Of a stretch of 64,000 nt of DNA, positions 24,990 to 36,915 are shown piece after piece (the first letter of the stretch is position 1; each line of letters starts with the position of its first letter). The position numbers were made by a program, and so were the translations under genes. The DNA comes from Nemophila menziesii (taxonomy: Eukaryota > Streptophyta > Magnoliopsida > Boraginales > Hydrophyllaceae), in contig JARWIR010000001.1 in assembly GCA_029959085.1 (NCBI GenBank), positions 17,723,730 to 17,787,729 on the forward strand, in the 5' to 3' direction. The notes below the pieces were generated by a model. It was not told the origin of the DNA. It did not search any database and was given only the letters and a program-made list of their open reading frames with translations.

Positions 24990-26370
24990 TATGTGATTTT
25001 TTATATTTTTTTTATTGTTTTTAATTTTATTATTTAATATTTATTATCAGATTTTTTTTAATACTTTTTTTCGATTTTTTTTTAAAAAAAAGTCGATTTT
25101 TTTTTTATAAATTTCTTTTTTCGATTTTTTTTTTTAAAAAAAATTTCCAGAAATTTTTTTTCAAATTCTTTTTTTTTTTAGAAAATTCTTTCCGGATTTT
25201 TTTTTTTAAAATCGAAATTTCAGGTTATGTGTTGCTGATATAGATTTGTGTGTTGTTGTAACACACAAAGTCATAAAATCGATCTAAATGATTTTGTTCT
25301 TTAACAATATTGCTTTTTTATATTTATTAATCGCATATACCTTATTTTTATTCGTCTTTAACTATCTTGATATATTATATTTTTGTCCAACTCTTTTTTG
25401 TTATTTTTGTGTTTATGTTTTAGGGTTTTGTGTTATTCCAATTTTGTGTATTCCTGGAACACACAAATCTCAGAATTGTGTATTCTTAGAACGCACAAAT
25501 ATAAGATTTGTGTATTCATGGAATACACAAATCTCAATTTTGTGTATTCATAGAAGACATAAAAATTGAATTTATGTATTACTAGAATACACAAAACTTG
25601 ATTTTGTTTGTTCCAATTCTGTGTATTCTCGGAACACACAATTCTCAGATTTGTGTGTTCCTGGAACACACAAATCTCTGATTTGTGCGTTCTTGGAACA
25701 CACAAGTCCCTGATTTGTGTCTGGACCACACAAGTCTCAGATTTGTGTATTCCTGGAACACACACGTCTCAGATTTGTGCGTTCCTGGAACACACAAGTC
25801 TCTGATTTGTGCCTGGACCACACAAGTCTCTGATTTGTGCGTGGAACACACAAATCTCTGATTTGTGCGTTCCTGGAACACATAAGTCTCAAGGTTGTGC
25901 GTTCTTGGAACACACAAGTCTCTGATTTGTGTATTGAATTGATGGAACACATATAAATCAAATTCACAAAACTTGATTTTGTTTGTTCCAATTTTGTGTT
26001 TTCCTGAACACACAAATCGCAAAATTGTGTATTACTGCAACACACAAATCTGAGATTTGTGTATTCATTGAACACATAAAACTCAAATTTATGTATTTTT
26101 TTAATACAAAAAACTTGAATTTGGTTGTTCCAAACAAATCTCAAAATTGTGTGTTCATAGAACACAAAAAAAAAAATCGGGGAAAAAAATTTCAAAAAAA
26201 AAAAATTCTAGGGAAAATAAAAAATTCGTAAAAAAATTTTTTGAAAAAAAATCCGAAAAAATAAATTAAAAAAATTTTCCGAAAAAAAAAAATTTTAAAA
26301 AAAATCCGAAAGAGAAAATAAAAAAAAATTGAAATAAATTTTCCGAAAAAAAAAATTAAATTTTTTTTCT
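24990..26370. repeat. large foldback element with palindromic minisatellite core
   Basis: The left arm (24990-25215) is made of T-runs with CGATTTTTTTT and TTCCGGATTTTTT phrases. The right arm (26165-26370) is the inverse, A-runs with AAAAATCCGAAAAA. Between them, 25437-26166 holds about twenty units of roughly 32 bases, each with two self-complementary parts: GTGTGTTCCTGGAACACAC, and TTTGTG paired with CACAAA of the neighbour. Central units are the most alike and outer ones are diverged. Some units lack the TTCC half. Open frames across it on both strands are by-products of the symmetry. Confidence 0.85.
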
Positions 26371-26389
26371 GAAATATGGGTTAAGCGTT

Positions 26390-26720
26390 GAAATTCCTCA
26401 TTTCTACAAAACTTCCCGACCATGTACCAATAAGCGCAAATCCATAAGCTTCCTTTGTCGAAATCACGTCATCTGTAGTTAGTGAAATAGTTGCACCTCT
26501 CTTGGTCGAGTAATATGTGGTATTCATCCCAACTTTGTTTGCATTTGGCCCAAAAGTGAGTCATAATATGACCATCTCTTAGTATTATCCAAAGACAACG
26601 TGTTCTCGTGATGCTCCTTGTTATCCATGATTACGTGCATCGCGATCAGAGACTTAAGTCCCGACTTCTTTACACTAATACTATCTTCAACCTTCTCGAC
26701 ATTTAAACCGAGTACCCGTT
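26390..26720 (-). pseudogene. possible LINE ORF1 (DUF4283-like) fragment
   Basis: The minus strand reads NVEKVEDSISVKKSG and NTKRWSYYDSLLGQMQTK. After a frame change it reads ATISLTTDDVISTKEAYGFA followed by LIGTWSGSF, which resembles the start of the DUF4283 domain of plant LINE ORF1 or gag-like proteins. At least one frameshift. The identification is tentative. Confidence 0.3.
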
Positions 26721-27339
26721 TTTTTTAGATGTTTTCAGGTTTCGTTTTCGCTAAGACCATCGTTACAACGAGACTATTAGTGCTCATATAGGGTTTTTGG
26801 TTTAGACTTAAACGGGTGCCCATTTGAGTTTATAGTAGTTTCCATGGCTTTTAAGCCCGTTTCCCCCAAAGTCACTATTTTCTTGTTCAAATTCGGTGGA
26901 TAAACTGAAAGAGTTCATTACCATTATCAAGTGAATCTGGAACCACTTTCGTACTTGAATAGAACGAATCAAGCGAATCTTGAATTAGGGTTTGAATTTG
27001 GGGGTGGGTTGTGGTGGGTAGGTAGTGAGATTGTGGCAATGGTCGAGCGGTTTGTTGGTTCCGATGGTTTTGTTTTTTGCGGTGGTATGGTAGAGCAATG
27101 GTGGTGTAGTGGTGGAATTTAAACTTCCATGTTTTTTCCTATGATCCGATGTAAAGCGTAAATCGTTCTTACTGTACAAATACTACAATAATGCCCATAT
27201 CGTATAACTATAATTCCAAATTATATCATAAGTGCATTGAAAAATACTAGTAAACTAGTTAAATGATTACTCTTTATCATTATATTACTACAAATCTAAG
27301 TCATTAGTTGTGGATACAAAACAAATATGTTTTGATAAA
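26721..27339. other. spacer with a GGTGG-rich stretch
   Basis: 26997-27118 on the plus strand is rich in GGTGG/GTTGTGG. It is similar in texture to the arms of the foldback elements and could be a detached arm of the 24990-26370 element. No gene seen. Confidence 0.35.
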
Positions 27340-27660
27340 CAAGCAAATTCTATTTTTAAGTCATTACATATGAGATAAAACCATTTTTAAGCAACATCTT
27401 AAAAGAATATCATTTTTAGGCCATATCTTTCAAAATTGTCATTTTTAAGCCATGCATTTTAAAAATATCATATTTAGACTATTTTACCAATACCTAACGG
27501 TTTTGGCACATGTTTTGTACGTGTCTTTAAAAGGGTAGTGTAAAATTATTAGTTTTTTCTTACGATGGTAGTAAAATGACCTAAGAATGGCATTTAAAAA
27601 AGAAAATGTTGCCTTAAAATGATTTTATCCCATAGGTAATGCCCTAAAATGGGGTTTGCT
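27340..27660. mobile_element. MITE with ~55-bp terminal inverted repeats
   Basis: The left end (AGCAAA, CATTAC, GATAAAACCATTTTTAAG, CAACAT in order) is matched by the complement of the right end (AGCAAA, CATTACC, GATAAAATCATTTTAAG, CAACAT). Identity over the arms is roughly 80%. The interior repeats the phrase ATTTTTAAGCCAT. No coding capacity and no certain target duplication. Confidence 0.6.
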
Positions 27661-28531
27661 CTCCGATAAACCACAAGTTTAATCTTTTTGATGATAATGG
27701 TTGAGGCGTAACTTCCTAAAAAATGAGTTTGTTCCGACCTTATTAATTTTTATACACAATAACGGGCAAAGCGATCTTCCATGTTTTCATCCCCATCCAG
27801 CCCAAGAGCTATCCTTCTTCGGCCACAACAAAAACAATCTTCCTTAGTTTTATTACACAAGCATGAAGCATGTATTTGTATGAATGTATTTATGTATGTA
27901 AGTTTTCTACACAATCAGCAAGACTAGATGAAACGAGTACATATTAACCTCACCACCAGTGCACAACTCAGCAAGACATATCCTGTCTTGCTTCATTCCT
28001 GGTAACACTTATAAGAGGAACAAATATGTCATAAAAAACCTTAAATAAAAAAAATCAACCAACTTATCATACAGATATGATACTCCGTACCTTAGTAGTT
28101 AGTACCTACCAATTTTCTTCTCAAAACAACTTTCACATGTATGTCATAATGGAATGTATCTATGATATCTTCCTAATTTCTACTTAAATCCATCTATTGC
28201 CCAATCCAATTTCCTTCAACTTCCCAGGAATATGCAGCTATGCCTAAATATGCAACTAAACAACCAACGATAAAGAATCCAAGCTCTAACTAGAACTGCT
28301 TTGAACAAAAAAAAAAAAAAACTCTAACTAGAACTACAAACACCTTCAATCACTTCAAATTTTGAACACCAAAAAAGTAAACCAAAGTTCATCCATCAAT
28401 ATTGCACAATAATGGAACACACCACATTGGTATAAACAAAATTTCCTTCAAGTAAATTCATAATAACACTACTAAAACATCTAAAAACAAAGGCATTAGA
28501 AACAAAGAGTCTATGTTAATTAATGTAATGT
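27661..28531. other. downstream region of the DUF716 gene
   Basis: AT-rich, includes the probable 3' untranslated part next to 28531. The phrase AACTCTAACTAGAACT is repeated nearby at 28287 and 28320, with an A-run between. No additional gene recognised. Confidence 0.35.
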
Positions 28532-29488
28532 TCATGCCTGAGTACCACTTAAAGCCTTCATCTGAATGTGATTCGAATCAAGTATAGCTGCATTAGGCAA
28601 TGCATCATAAGAACCCAATCTCCTCGTCAAAGTTCCCACAGTCTTTGCTACAATTGCATAAGTCAAGAGCACAATAACAATCACGAACAGCACGTGTATC
28701 ACAAATACCAGATCCAGAATCGCTACAGCTCGAAGCTTTGAATCTTCCAAATCACACTTCGTCGATCCCTCTACTCCGTTCACCACATCAAGTAGTTTAT
28801 GGCAACCCTCCGGTATGAACGCGTCCACATACAGTGAAAGTCCTGTCTGAAGAACCCATAGACCTTGAAGACATAAGGAACAGGCTAGTCCTACGTCAAC
28901 CACGAACAGCTTCGGATGGCAGGCCAGGATCAAACTCAGGAGAGAAGATAGTCCTGAGATGCGTGCAGATATTGAATCGCACTTGGCTTGGAGATCCGAC
29001 GTCTGGACGGAGGCCGCCGATGATGAAACAGAATATTGGATGAAGAACAGACCGGAGGCTATGGCGAAGAATAGATCCGGTGGAAGGGGGTACGAAGAAG
29101 TTGTTTCAGCAAGGAGAAGAGCCACGGAGAGGAGGAGGAAGCAGAATATCACGCCGGCTGTCTGAAGAGAGGTGAAGAGATGAACAGGTGTACGGCCTCT
29201 CAGGAGCGGGTCCGCGTCGGAAGAGAGGAAGATTTCATGAACAAAGGCGAGTATAAGGAAGGAGATGATCAAGTAGAGCTGGATGTACTTCAAACGACCA
29301 CCTCCACCTCCACCCCCACTCTGACCCCCACCACCGCCATTAATAAGGGTAAATGAATGATAAGGTTTAGCAGCGTAATCACGTGGAGATTTGAGGTTGT
29401 TATAATTCTTAGTGGCTGAGATTAGATGATAAAATCCCAATGAAAATAACGCCGTCGATGAGAAAATGTGATACAGTAACCCTCCCAT
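28532..29488 (-). CDS. DUF716 / TMEM45-like membrane protein
   Basis: Single-exon frame of 318 aa, the usual size of plant DUF716 proteins. Hydrophobic segments lie near residues 2-22, 67-88, 103-127, 138-156, 178-217 and 253-282, consistent with about seven membrane spans. A Gly-rich loop (51-64) separates the first two. The N-terminal MGGLLYHIFSSTALFSLGFYH and the HEIFLSSDAD stretch are as I recall for this family. Molecular function is unknown; related proteins are described from pathogen-responsive or endomembrane contexts. The start is the first ATG of the frame, followed directly by the first membrane span. No defects. Confidence 0.92.
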   Translation of the reverse strand: MGGLLYHIFSSTALFSLGFYHLISATKNYNNLKSPRDYAAKPYHSFTLINGGGGGQSGGGGGGGRLKYIQLYLIISFLILAFVHEIFLSSDADPLLRGRTPVHLFTSLQTAGVIFCFLLLSVALLLAETTSSYPLPPDLFFAIASGLFFIQYSVSSSAASVQTSDLQAKCDSISARISGLSSLLSLILACHPKLFVVDVGLACSLCLQGLWVLQTGLSLYVDAFIPEGCHKLLDVVNGVEGSTKCDLEDSKLRAVAILDLVFVIHVLFVIVIVLLTYAIVAKTVGTLTRRLGSYDALPNAAILDSNHIQMKALSGTQA

Positions 29489-30525
29489 TTTCGTCTCGAT
29501 AATTCCTTGTCTCAGTTGTCTGATAATGATATGATGGTGATGATCTTTTGACCAACCTCTACATTTTACGACATTTCACATACGCCCCTTGACACTTTTT
29601 CTATTTTATTGTGTCTATATGGAAAATAACTTATTTGCTCCTTTACTTTTACATATTTAGATGGTTCCTTATATTGCACAATTAACAACCAATCCCTTAT
29701 TTTAAAGTTTGTGACAAATTAGTCCTTTATCTAGTAAAAGTGAAATTTTAATCCCTTATCTTTTCATTTATTGACAACTTTAATTAGTTTTGTCCCATTG
29801 TTTGATTTATTTGATAACACAAAATCAATCAAATTACACCATAAGAAATTTATATAATATTTTATATTACACCAAATCACGTAAATAGAAGAATTATATA
29901 GCAAAAATGTTGTTATACTCTTAATATGGTAAATAAAAATGTCTTTTCCACGTGTGGTGTAAGAATGAAATCACATATGGAACTACAATTTTCACATGTA
30001 CGAAGCAAACAACTGTGTTAGCATAAATCCAATGCAAGGCTCAAAATGGCACTCTAACACTTAACTTTTACATGTAGAAAAGAAAGTCGTCGGATAGAAT
30101 CTGGTAAAGATAAAATGTAAGAAGGCCAGGTTGCAGTGTGAAAGATAGAGTATGAATTAATTACCCTGACCATTCTGGAATATGGTTAATATAGTCTAGG
30201 GAACATCAAACAACCTCTTAGTGGTCTCAACCCTAAATATGCAGTGATTAGAGGTTGTGATAGTTAAGGAGCACTCTAATACGTACGGGGTTGACCCATA
30301 TTGCGTATGGCATATTTGATCATGTTCGTTTAGACAATTGAAATGGTAGGAATATATGAGATCCTGAAGGATTCAGTTAGAATGTGGAAAGTTTCACAGG
30401 TGAACTAGTCTAATACTCTTGATGCTCGAAACCTATATGACTTGGTCGGTAAAACAGAAAGGTGTTGTAACTAGGGATTATGATCAAGAATTGAAGGATG
30501 GGACGTAAGTAGACCTATAATTTCT

Positions 30526-30528
<3 letters not shown>
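29489..30528. other. 5' flank of the DUF716 gene and spacer
   Basis: 29640-29770 has several AATCCCTTAT/TCCTTTAT phrases in tandem, a texture common in plant non-autonomous elements. 29960-30500 has no recognisable features. Confidence 0.3.

Positions 30529-30561
<33 letters not shown>
30529..30561. repeat. (TA)n microsatellite
   Basis: Uninterrupted TA dinucleotides, directly abutting the MITE that follows. Confidence 0.95.
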
Positions 30562-30867
<306 letters not shown>

Positions 30868-31094
30868 CAATTTTAAAGCAGTGGCATCATGTAACCAACA
30901 TTTAACTAAAACAAATTTTAGTCCAAATTATTTATAGATATAAATATTCTCTCTCATTTAGAAGTAAAATATTTTCACTTTTAATTGTGAAAAAAAGGTA
31001 GAAAGAACCATAATCTATACACAAACAAATAAAACGCAAACTAAAAGAAGAAAAATGTGTTTGTTAATATAGCCATGACAAATATATACAATGA

Positions 31095-31931
31095 TCAAAA
31101 TAAATGGGAGGAATATGAAGATGATCCAAGATAAAGATGTTCAGGGTTATCGGAATCAATGACATTAGAGACTGGAGGCATCTGACCAAATAGTGGACTG
31201 TGAACATAATCATCGAATTGAGGTATAAATAAGTTCTCTGAATTCTCAAATCCCCATGTATTATTATTATTGTTGGTGTTGGAGTTGTTGGAGTTGTTGT
31301 TGTTGTTGTATTCATCACATTCGTAACGAGTGGTAGTCGTAATTGTTGTTAGGTTGGAAAAATCATTATGATATGGATAATTTGAGACGTAATCTGATAA
31401 GACTGGTGGAAAAGGAGGCAATTCCTCTGACCCATTACTCATTATTGTCGTGTGATACTGTTGATGCTGATTTGAATCAAAATCAGGAGAAGGTTGTTGT
31501 AACTTATTATAGTTGACGATACTTCTCAGTGTAATTTTGTCATAAGAAGTATCGATATGAATATTGTTGTTTTGATGATCATGAGACAATTGATTGGAAG
31601 AGTAATATTGATTCGTGCGGTTAGGGTCGTCGGGGGAGACGATAGAAGTGATAGAGGAGCCAGAAGGCATATCGGAATAAACAAAATTAGTACGAGCACG
31701 AAGACCACGCATGGAACGAGAAGCTCTATCATAGGCGAGGGCAGCCTCCTCGGCAGTGTCAAATGTACCAAGCCAATGTCTTTCTTTTGTAGACGGGTCT
31801 CTTATTTCTGCAGCATATCTTCCCCAAGGTCTTTTACGTACTCCGACAAATTTTACTTCCGTTCCATTTCCGATCTTAGTACTAACTTCTTTATTCTTCT
31901 TAGCACTACTCTTAGAATTAGGTGTTGACAT
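31095..31931 (-). CDS. LEP: AP2/ERF transcription factor, LEAFY PETIOLE ortholog
   Basis: DNA-binding regulator of leaf and shoot development, single exon, 278 aa. The AP2/ERF domain spans residues 28-85 and has the DNA-contacting [33 protein letters not shown] and ARTNF elements. The Ala/Asp pair typical of ERF subfamily proteins is present. After the domain, [19 protein letters not shown] matches the conserved stretch of Arabidopsis LEP. The C-terminus [16 protein letters not shown] matches the LEP C-terminal motif, which is the main reason for naming LEP and not another ERF. It is longer than Arabidopsis LEP (211 aa as I recall), mainly through Asn-rich segments, including an (AAC)n-encoded run at 31258-31312. 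Acts in the nucleus. Confidence 0.95.
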   Translation of the reverse strand: MSTPNSKSSAKKNKEVSTKIGNGTEVKFVGVRKRPWGRYAAEIRDPSTKERHWLGTFDTAEEAALAYDRASRSMRGLRARTNFVYSDMPSGSSITSIVSPDDPNRTNQYYSSNQLSHDHQNNNIHIDTSYDKITLRSIVNYNKLQQPSPDFDSNQHQQYHTTIMSNGSEELPPFPPVLSDYVSNYPYHNDFSNLTTITTTTRYECDEYNNNNNSNNSNTNNNNNTWGFENSENLFIPQFDDYVHSPLFGQMPPVSNVIDSDNPEHLYLGSSSYSSHLF

Positions 31932-33390
31932 GATAGTAATAATAGTTATAATACTATGTATAGATAACTAGGTTGGTTAGACCTATTGAAGAGAATTAGG
32001 TAGTTGTGTACGGGTGGTAATGACTATGGTGAGATAAGTGTATAACATGTTTATGTACCTAACTATGACTCCCCTATATATACATACGCACACGAAGATT
32101 ATAATGTTAAAATAAAACACCGTTAATGTAAAAGTGGGTAGTGATTCCACAACTTAGAGGGGTGCATGTGAAGTCGGTTGAACCCATTGGTTTTATTTGA
32201 TTTTCTTTTTTGTCTTTTACAACTTCCTCCCTTTTTACATAATAATTAGTATAGAATATTATCTCAATTATCCTTTATATCATTTCATATGTCAATGAGC
32301 CAAGCCACCATGTTCTTTGTATCAATCACCATTTCAATTAATAATCTGATTCTATGATACTTTGCTTTATTTAATTGTGTTTGTTTGTTTGTACTATTAC
32401 ATTTTTTTTCTTTCGTTCGAAAGAATTTCATTATATCTCTCTTTAATATAATACGACGATTCTTTTGTTTCTCCTAACATGTGAATATTGAATTTTTCTG
32501 AATAAAATAAGAAAATGTGAATATTGAATATTTAATAACAAAATCTGATAAAACTAATTACAACAACTTTGTTTCGCATGTAAAATAACTGTAATAGCTT
32601 GCATAGTAAAAAACTCTAAAAATGATTTTGTAAATTAAAAAAATAAAAAAATTAAAGCAGAATCAATGTTTGAGACAGAAGCGACAAACATTTTTAAAAC
32701 GGAGAAAATGACTATAGACTACGAAGTATAATTATCGAGAATGAACGGAAAAGATCATGGATCATCTCTCACCAAATCAGATTATTAATTTTCACTTAAT
32801 TAACTATATTATTTGTAATATTTATGGTATTACTGAATAGGCAAACCCTAGTTTTGCTACTATCTCTAGAAGAAAAAATGAGACAGTTGATTGGGATAGT
32901 GAATATGAACTCTTAAACACTTCGTTTGACAATTGAAATTCTCACATTTCGACCGAGATAGCTAAGATATTACTAAGTGATAACGAGCCTAAAGGATAGG
33001 CTAATTTATAATATTTTGAAACATTTCTATCTAATATATTAATATAATTTAGAACAAAAAACATGTTTCTCCTATATATTCTAATTATCAAGCTAGAAAA
33101 ATAGTAATCTATATCTTTCACAAAAAAAAAATTAAAAAAATATAACATTATGGGCTATTTGTTATAAATAATTTATCGAAAAGCAACAAAAATCGTAATG
33201 TCCCTTGTCAAGATATAAAGAAAAAGATAGGATAAATATGCACAACCGTATCTTGTATGATATTGGTCAAATACAACACTCACGAGAAAAAGAATCATTG
33301 TCTTTCTCTTTATCTCGATGTTTACTCTATTACTTCATCTTTTTTTTGGTCAAAAATGTACATGAGACGGTCCTTAAACTATCATATTCC
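31932..33390 (-). promoter_or_regulatory. LEP upstream region with TATA box
   Basis: TATATATAGGGG lies on the minus strand at about 32071-32082, about 140 bases before the start codon: a plausible TATA box with a leader of ~110 bases. Further upstream is AT-rich DNA with no gene. Confidence 0.4.
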
Positions 33391-33399
33391 TAATTTGTA

Positions 33400-33560
33400 T
33401 AAAGCATTACTAAGAATAGGTGTGTCCCACTGATAGGACCGTGTCACCCTCTATCTAGCTTGCTTTGCAAGTTGGTCCGCCCTGCAATTGAAACGTCTTA
33501 GGATATGTTCAAAGTGTACATGCTCTCCTAAAAGTGTTTGCCTTTAGATTTCAAGATTAT
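33400..33560 (-). pseudogene. RNase H-like fragment of a retroelement
   Basis: The minus strand reads LLGEHVHFEHILRRFNCRAD followed by QLAKQAR. This resembles the end of retroelement RNase H domains (H, R-x-x-N-x-x-AD-x-LA-x-x-A). Short and isolated. Confidence 0.35.
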
Positions 33561-33699
33561 TGGACGAATAGTCCAACTTGCAGCTAACAGGTGATTTATA
33601 CCTTTAAATCATAGTATCATCAAAAAGTATATTTCAAAACATTTACTTTTCTTTATAAAACTCTGTTCTAACTTCTCTCTACAAAAATATCTCTATATA

Positions 33700-35195
33700 T
33701 TTTTTTCACATATCAAAATATTTTTAGTTTTTGCTATTTTCCCTTCATTCTTATGAGGATTTCATCTTCCTTGATATTATTCCTTTTGATTTTACAACCA
33801 AAAAGAAAGAATTATAAACAAAAGTGGTTATTAGTTTCGATGATCCAACACCATAGCTATATTTGATTTTCTTTGGAGCTTTATCCTCAAACTTTTTTAG
33901 AGCTCATTCGTTATGTTTGTGATCAAACTCTTATTCCTTTTTCATCCCATGGTGGTTGATGGTTTAATGCCACACCTCCATGGCATTTCACTAAAAAAAA
34001 AGCATTTTGCTTATCAAATCTACTTGTTGTACAAGTGGAGACATTTTACATGAAAACAACTTTACATGCATATGATTATTTGATCTGGTTATTCGCAAAA
34101 AATGGTTTGCATTGTCTTTTAGCTTGCAAATGGACAAAAATTGAAGAGAACATTGGCGAAGAGATATTTTGTGCTCCCTACTCGCTTTTTTATTGATGAC
34201 TTTTGATATTTTGTGTTAAATCGGTCTTTGATCCTTCTCATGGTGTTAATGGCTTGCATGTCATATGATTATGAAAATCTGCTAAAGGAAGAGGATGATC
34301 CCACGTGGCAGGATTTCTCTGAACCTTCAGGAAAAGGAAGAAATCATTGAAGAGATTGTTGCCGATTTGTCCTTTTTCTCTCCTTTAAAGTTGGTTTTAT
34401 TTCATTGTAATATTAGAAAAGTATGTTGGGTTGTATCTCATGGTCCAGGGATTCAGTCTTTGAGAATTAATGGATTTATGATGGGTGTATGTGGGTGGTT
34501 GATTTAGTGGACTTTGATCCCATGAAAAAACATTACGGAGCACCTCACCCGATGGACGGTGGCCAAACCTTAAAGTGGTTGGGATCGATGGATAGTATAC
34601 TTGTTTGGAACAGTTAAAGAGCTAGGGCACTCTTGACTTGGAAGGCGTTTAAATCCCCTATTTTTAAATATGTTGGTGATATTTCTTATTTATCGAGTAT
34701 AGAATGTTAAAGAAAGTTGTTCGGTCGTTTAGTCATTTTAAGAATTTTAATAATTCCTTTGTAGTTGAATTTGGGGAAAGAGATATTAGATCCGGGGTAT
34801 TCTAATTATATGGAGAAGTCATGTTATTCTTAGTGTCGTTAAGTCTAGTGGTCATTTTGTAATCTCCAAAATAAATAAAGTATTTTTTTGTGGTACACCA
34901 TTTGTGTTCATGCTCCTATATATAACAATGTACGGGCATGACTGTGGGAACAACTTTAAACTTGGAAGTCAAACATTGACGAAACAGTCATTTTCCTTAG
35001 CGATTTCAACAATACGACAACAAATTCTAAAAAATTAGGGGGAAAGTATAATAATCTCGACATAATTATTCGTTTCTACAAGTTTATTAACTACAATGAC
35101 CTGATTCATATTCCTCCGAAAGGTTGCTCTTTCACCAAGTTAAATAAAAGTGAAGATGAACAAAAGAATAAAGAAAGATGGTGTCTCCCTAATTG
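33700..35195 (+). pseudogene. L1-type LINE, piece 1: decayed 5' part and endonuclease
   Basis: The clearest part is 34965-35195, where the plus strand reads VIFLSDFNNT (the LGDFN box of the APE-type endonuclease) followed by RFYKFINYNDLIHIPPKGCS and FTKLN, the L.DIP.KG..FTW block. Upstream, from about 33700, scattered stretches resemble LINE ORF1/ORF2 but are riddled with stops. Coding resumes at 37828 after an intervening LTR patchwork. Confidence 0.6.
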
Positions 35196-35199
35196 TTCT

Positions 35200-35811
35200 A
35201 AATATAAGCCCTTAGGAGACATCACTTTAGGTAGAAAATGGTCTTATATAGTCTTTTGTGCTTAATTCGTAATATTCCTATTTCTTGTCTTGATTTGATG
35301 AATTATTATATTTAGAGCACATTTGGTTTAGTTTGTGTGTTAATGTGAAGTTTTAAAGATAATATGGAAATAAATATATGCCAAGTCAATTCTAAGGAGA
35401 TAAGGAAATAAGATCTCGAATAAATCAGGAGATAGAAGGAAACTGAGTTCAATTAGCAAAAGGAAAAGCTGCCAAATAAATCTGAATTTCTGCAGCTACG
35501 TCTAAAGAAGTGATGGTAACTCCAAATACGAGACGATTCTGGAAGAGCACTTTTAGAGGTAGATAGATCTTTCTGTGAGGATTCTTTTGATATCTTACGG
35601 GCCAAAAATGGCCCAGTAACGAAGAAGGTGTGGTCAAAACAAGTCAGCAGCAATTATCCTTATCTACTTACGAATTTGAGTTGGGCTTGGACTCTTTTAC
35701 TTGGTCCCTACTCCAAGATTTCGACCTAGCACCTATATATCAATTCTAAACCTTAGAAAATCATCCCTTAGCTGCATAAGCTTAGTATACATAAATAATT
35801 CATCATAGAAG
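35200..35811 (+). mobile_element. gypsy LTR fragment (family A, opposite orientation)
   Basis: In plus orientation this is similar to the promoter half of the LTRs at 40321 and 46564 when those are read on the minus strand. Shared blocks are TTTAGAGCA near 35313, AAGATAATATGGAAAT near 35357, GGAGATAAGGAAA near 35396, ACGTCTAAAGA near 35500 and ACGAATTTGAGTTGG near 35669. A TATATATC (35734) is in the TATA position. Confidence 0.6.
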
Positions 35812-36915
35812 TGGTGTCGCCTAGGGTGTGATAAAAATAAGATAAATATAAGTCAAGAAAACTACGCACTCTCACCCCTGACAGGCACAGTAATGCAAGT
35901 ATTACAGGATGTATGCAAGTTTTAGTTGATAAGTTGAGTTCGTTCTCAGGGACTTAAGTGTGTTATACGAGTAGGTAACAATAACGAGTAAAAGTAAATA
36001 ATTAAAGACAGAAAATAAAAGGAATAGATTTCGAAATTAAGAATTTAAACTAAGAAAATAAAAGACAATAAAGTAAATACTAAGAATATGAGATGAGAGG
36101 TATAACTTAGGTTTTGCTAGTATGCACTAATCCTTTTAATTCTTTCTATAGATCTAGTTTATAAGGGAGAACATTAGCTCTTGTATACTTAGTCAGGATT
36201 CTAAATTCCCATACCTTAGACCTTGAGAGCGACTAAGGGGGCTACGGCACAACCAAGACGCTGTTTAAAATAGGGTTATCAAACGCTACTAAGGCCCTAA
36301 GCAAACAATTCAATCAATTGGTGATATGGTGATTAAAACAAACCCTAATGACTATCTAGTTAGAATCATGTTTTGTTAAAACTAATATCGACACTAGAGG
36401 TTATGTGGTGGTTCAATAGTTAAACACCCAGCTAAGGTGACCATCTAACTACTATTAAAACAATCCTAAAGTGATCAGTTCTAGGAAAGACAATTAATCA
36501 AAACACATAAACAAATATAAAGGTAAGTAGCTAATATCAAATTAAAACAAAATCGGCTTATTTCTTGGAGTTATCACCACTTCTTTAGGCGTGTGCTGCA
36601 GAATCTTAGATTTAGGCAGCTTTTCCTTTTCCATATTTTTAGCTTTTGTTTCCTTATCTCCAATTACCATGCTAATCTCTTTCCATAAGTTGTAGTCTTT
36701 GACTTGGACTCTAATTAATCTCCATAATTATCTTTAAAGCTACACACTAAATTAAACAATTAAACCCAATATGCTCTAAAAATATTATTTTACTAAATCA
36801 AGACTCAAAATAGGAAAGTGCACTAATTCTCGAGAAAATCGACTATTATGACTTCTAAATCACTAAAAATGATGTCTCATCCTAACATAAATCTATCACA
36901 AATGAGGAGACATCA
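35812..36915 (-). mobile_element. gypsy LTR (family A), internally deleted
   Basis: On the plus strand it begins TGGTGTCGCCTAGGGTGTG and ends GAGGAGACATCA, matching both ends of the LTRs at 40321-41896 and 46564-48129. At 1104 bp it is shorter: the middle part, matching about 41080-41540, is missing. The true transcription sense, inferred from the gag-bearing copy, is the minus strand. Joined head-on to the fragment at 35200-35811. Confidence 0.7.

Noticed and set aside
25437..26166. CRISPR-like array of palindromic repeats
   Set aside because: Repeats and spacers are not distinct, units diverge gradually, and this is a plant nuclear locus. It is a minisatellite.
25288..26231. Overlapping open frames on both strands rich in Cys, Thr, His
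   Set aside because: They follow from stop-free palindromic repeats; the same peptide phrases appear on both strands.
28834..29165. Plus-strand frames over the DUF716 gene
   Set aside because: Antisense shadows of a well-supported gene.
34295..34507. 70-codon plus-strand frame
   Set aside because: Lies within decayed LINE sequence and is not an independent gene.
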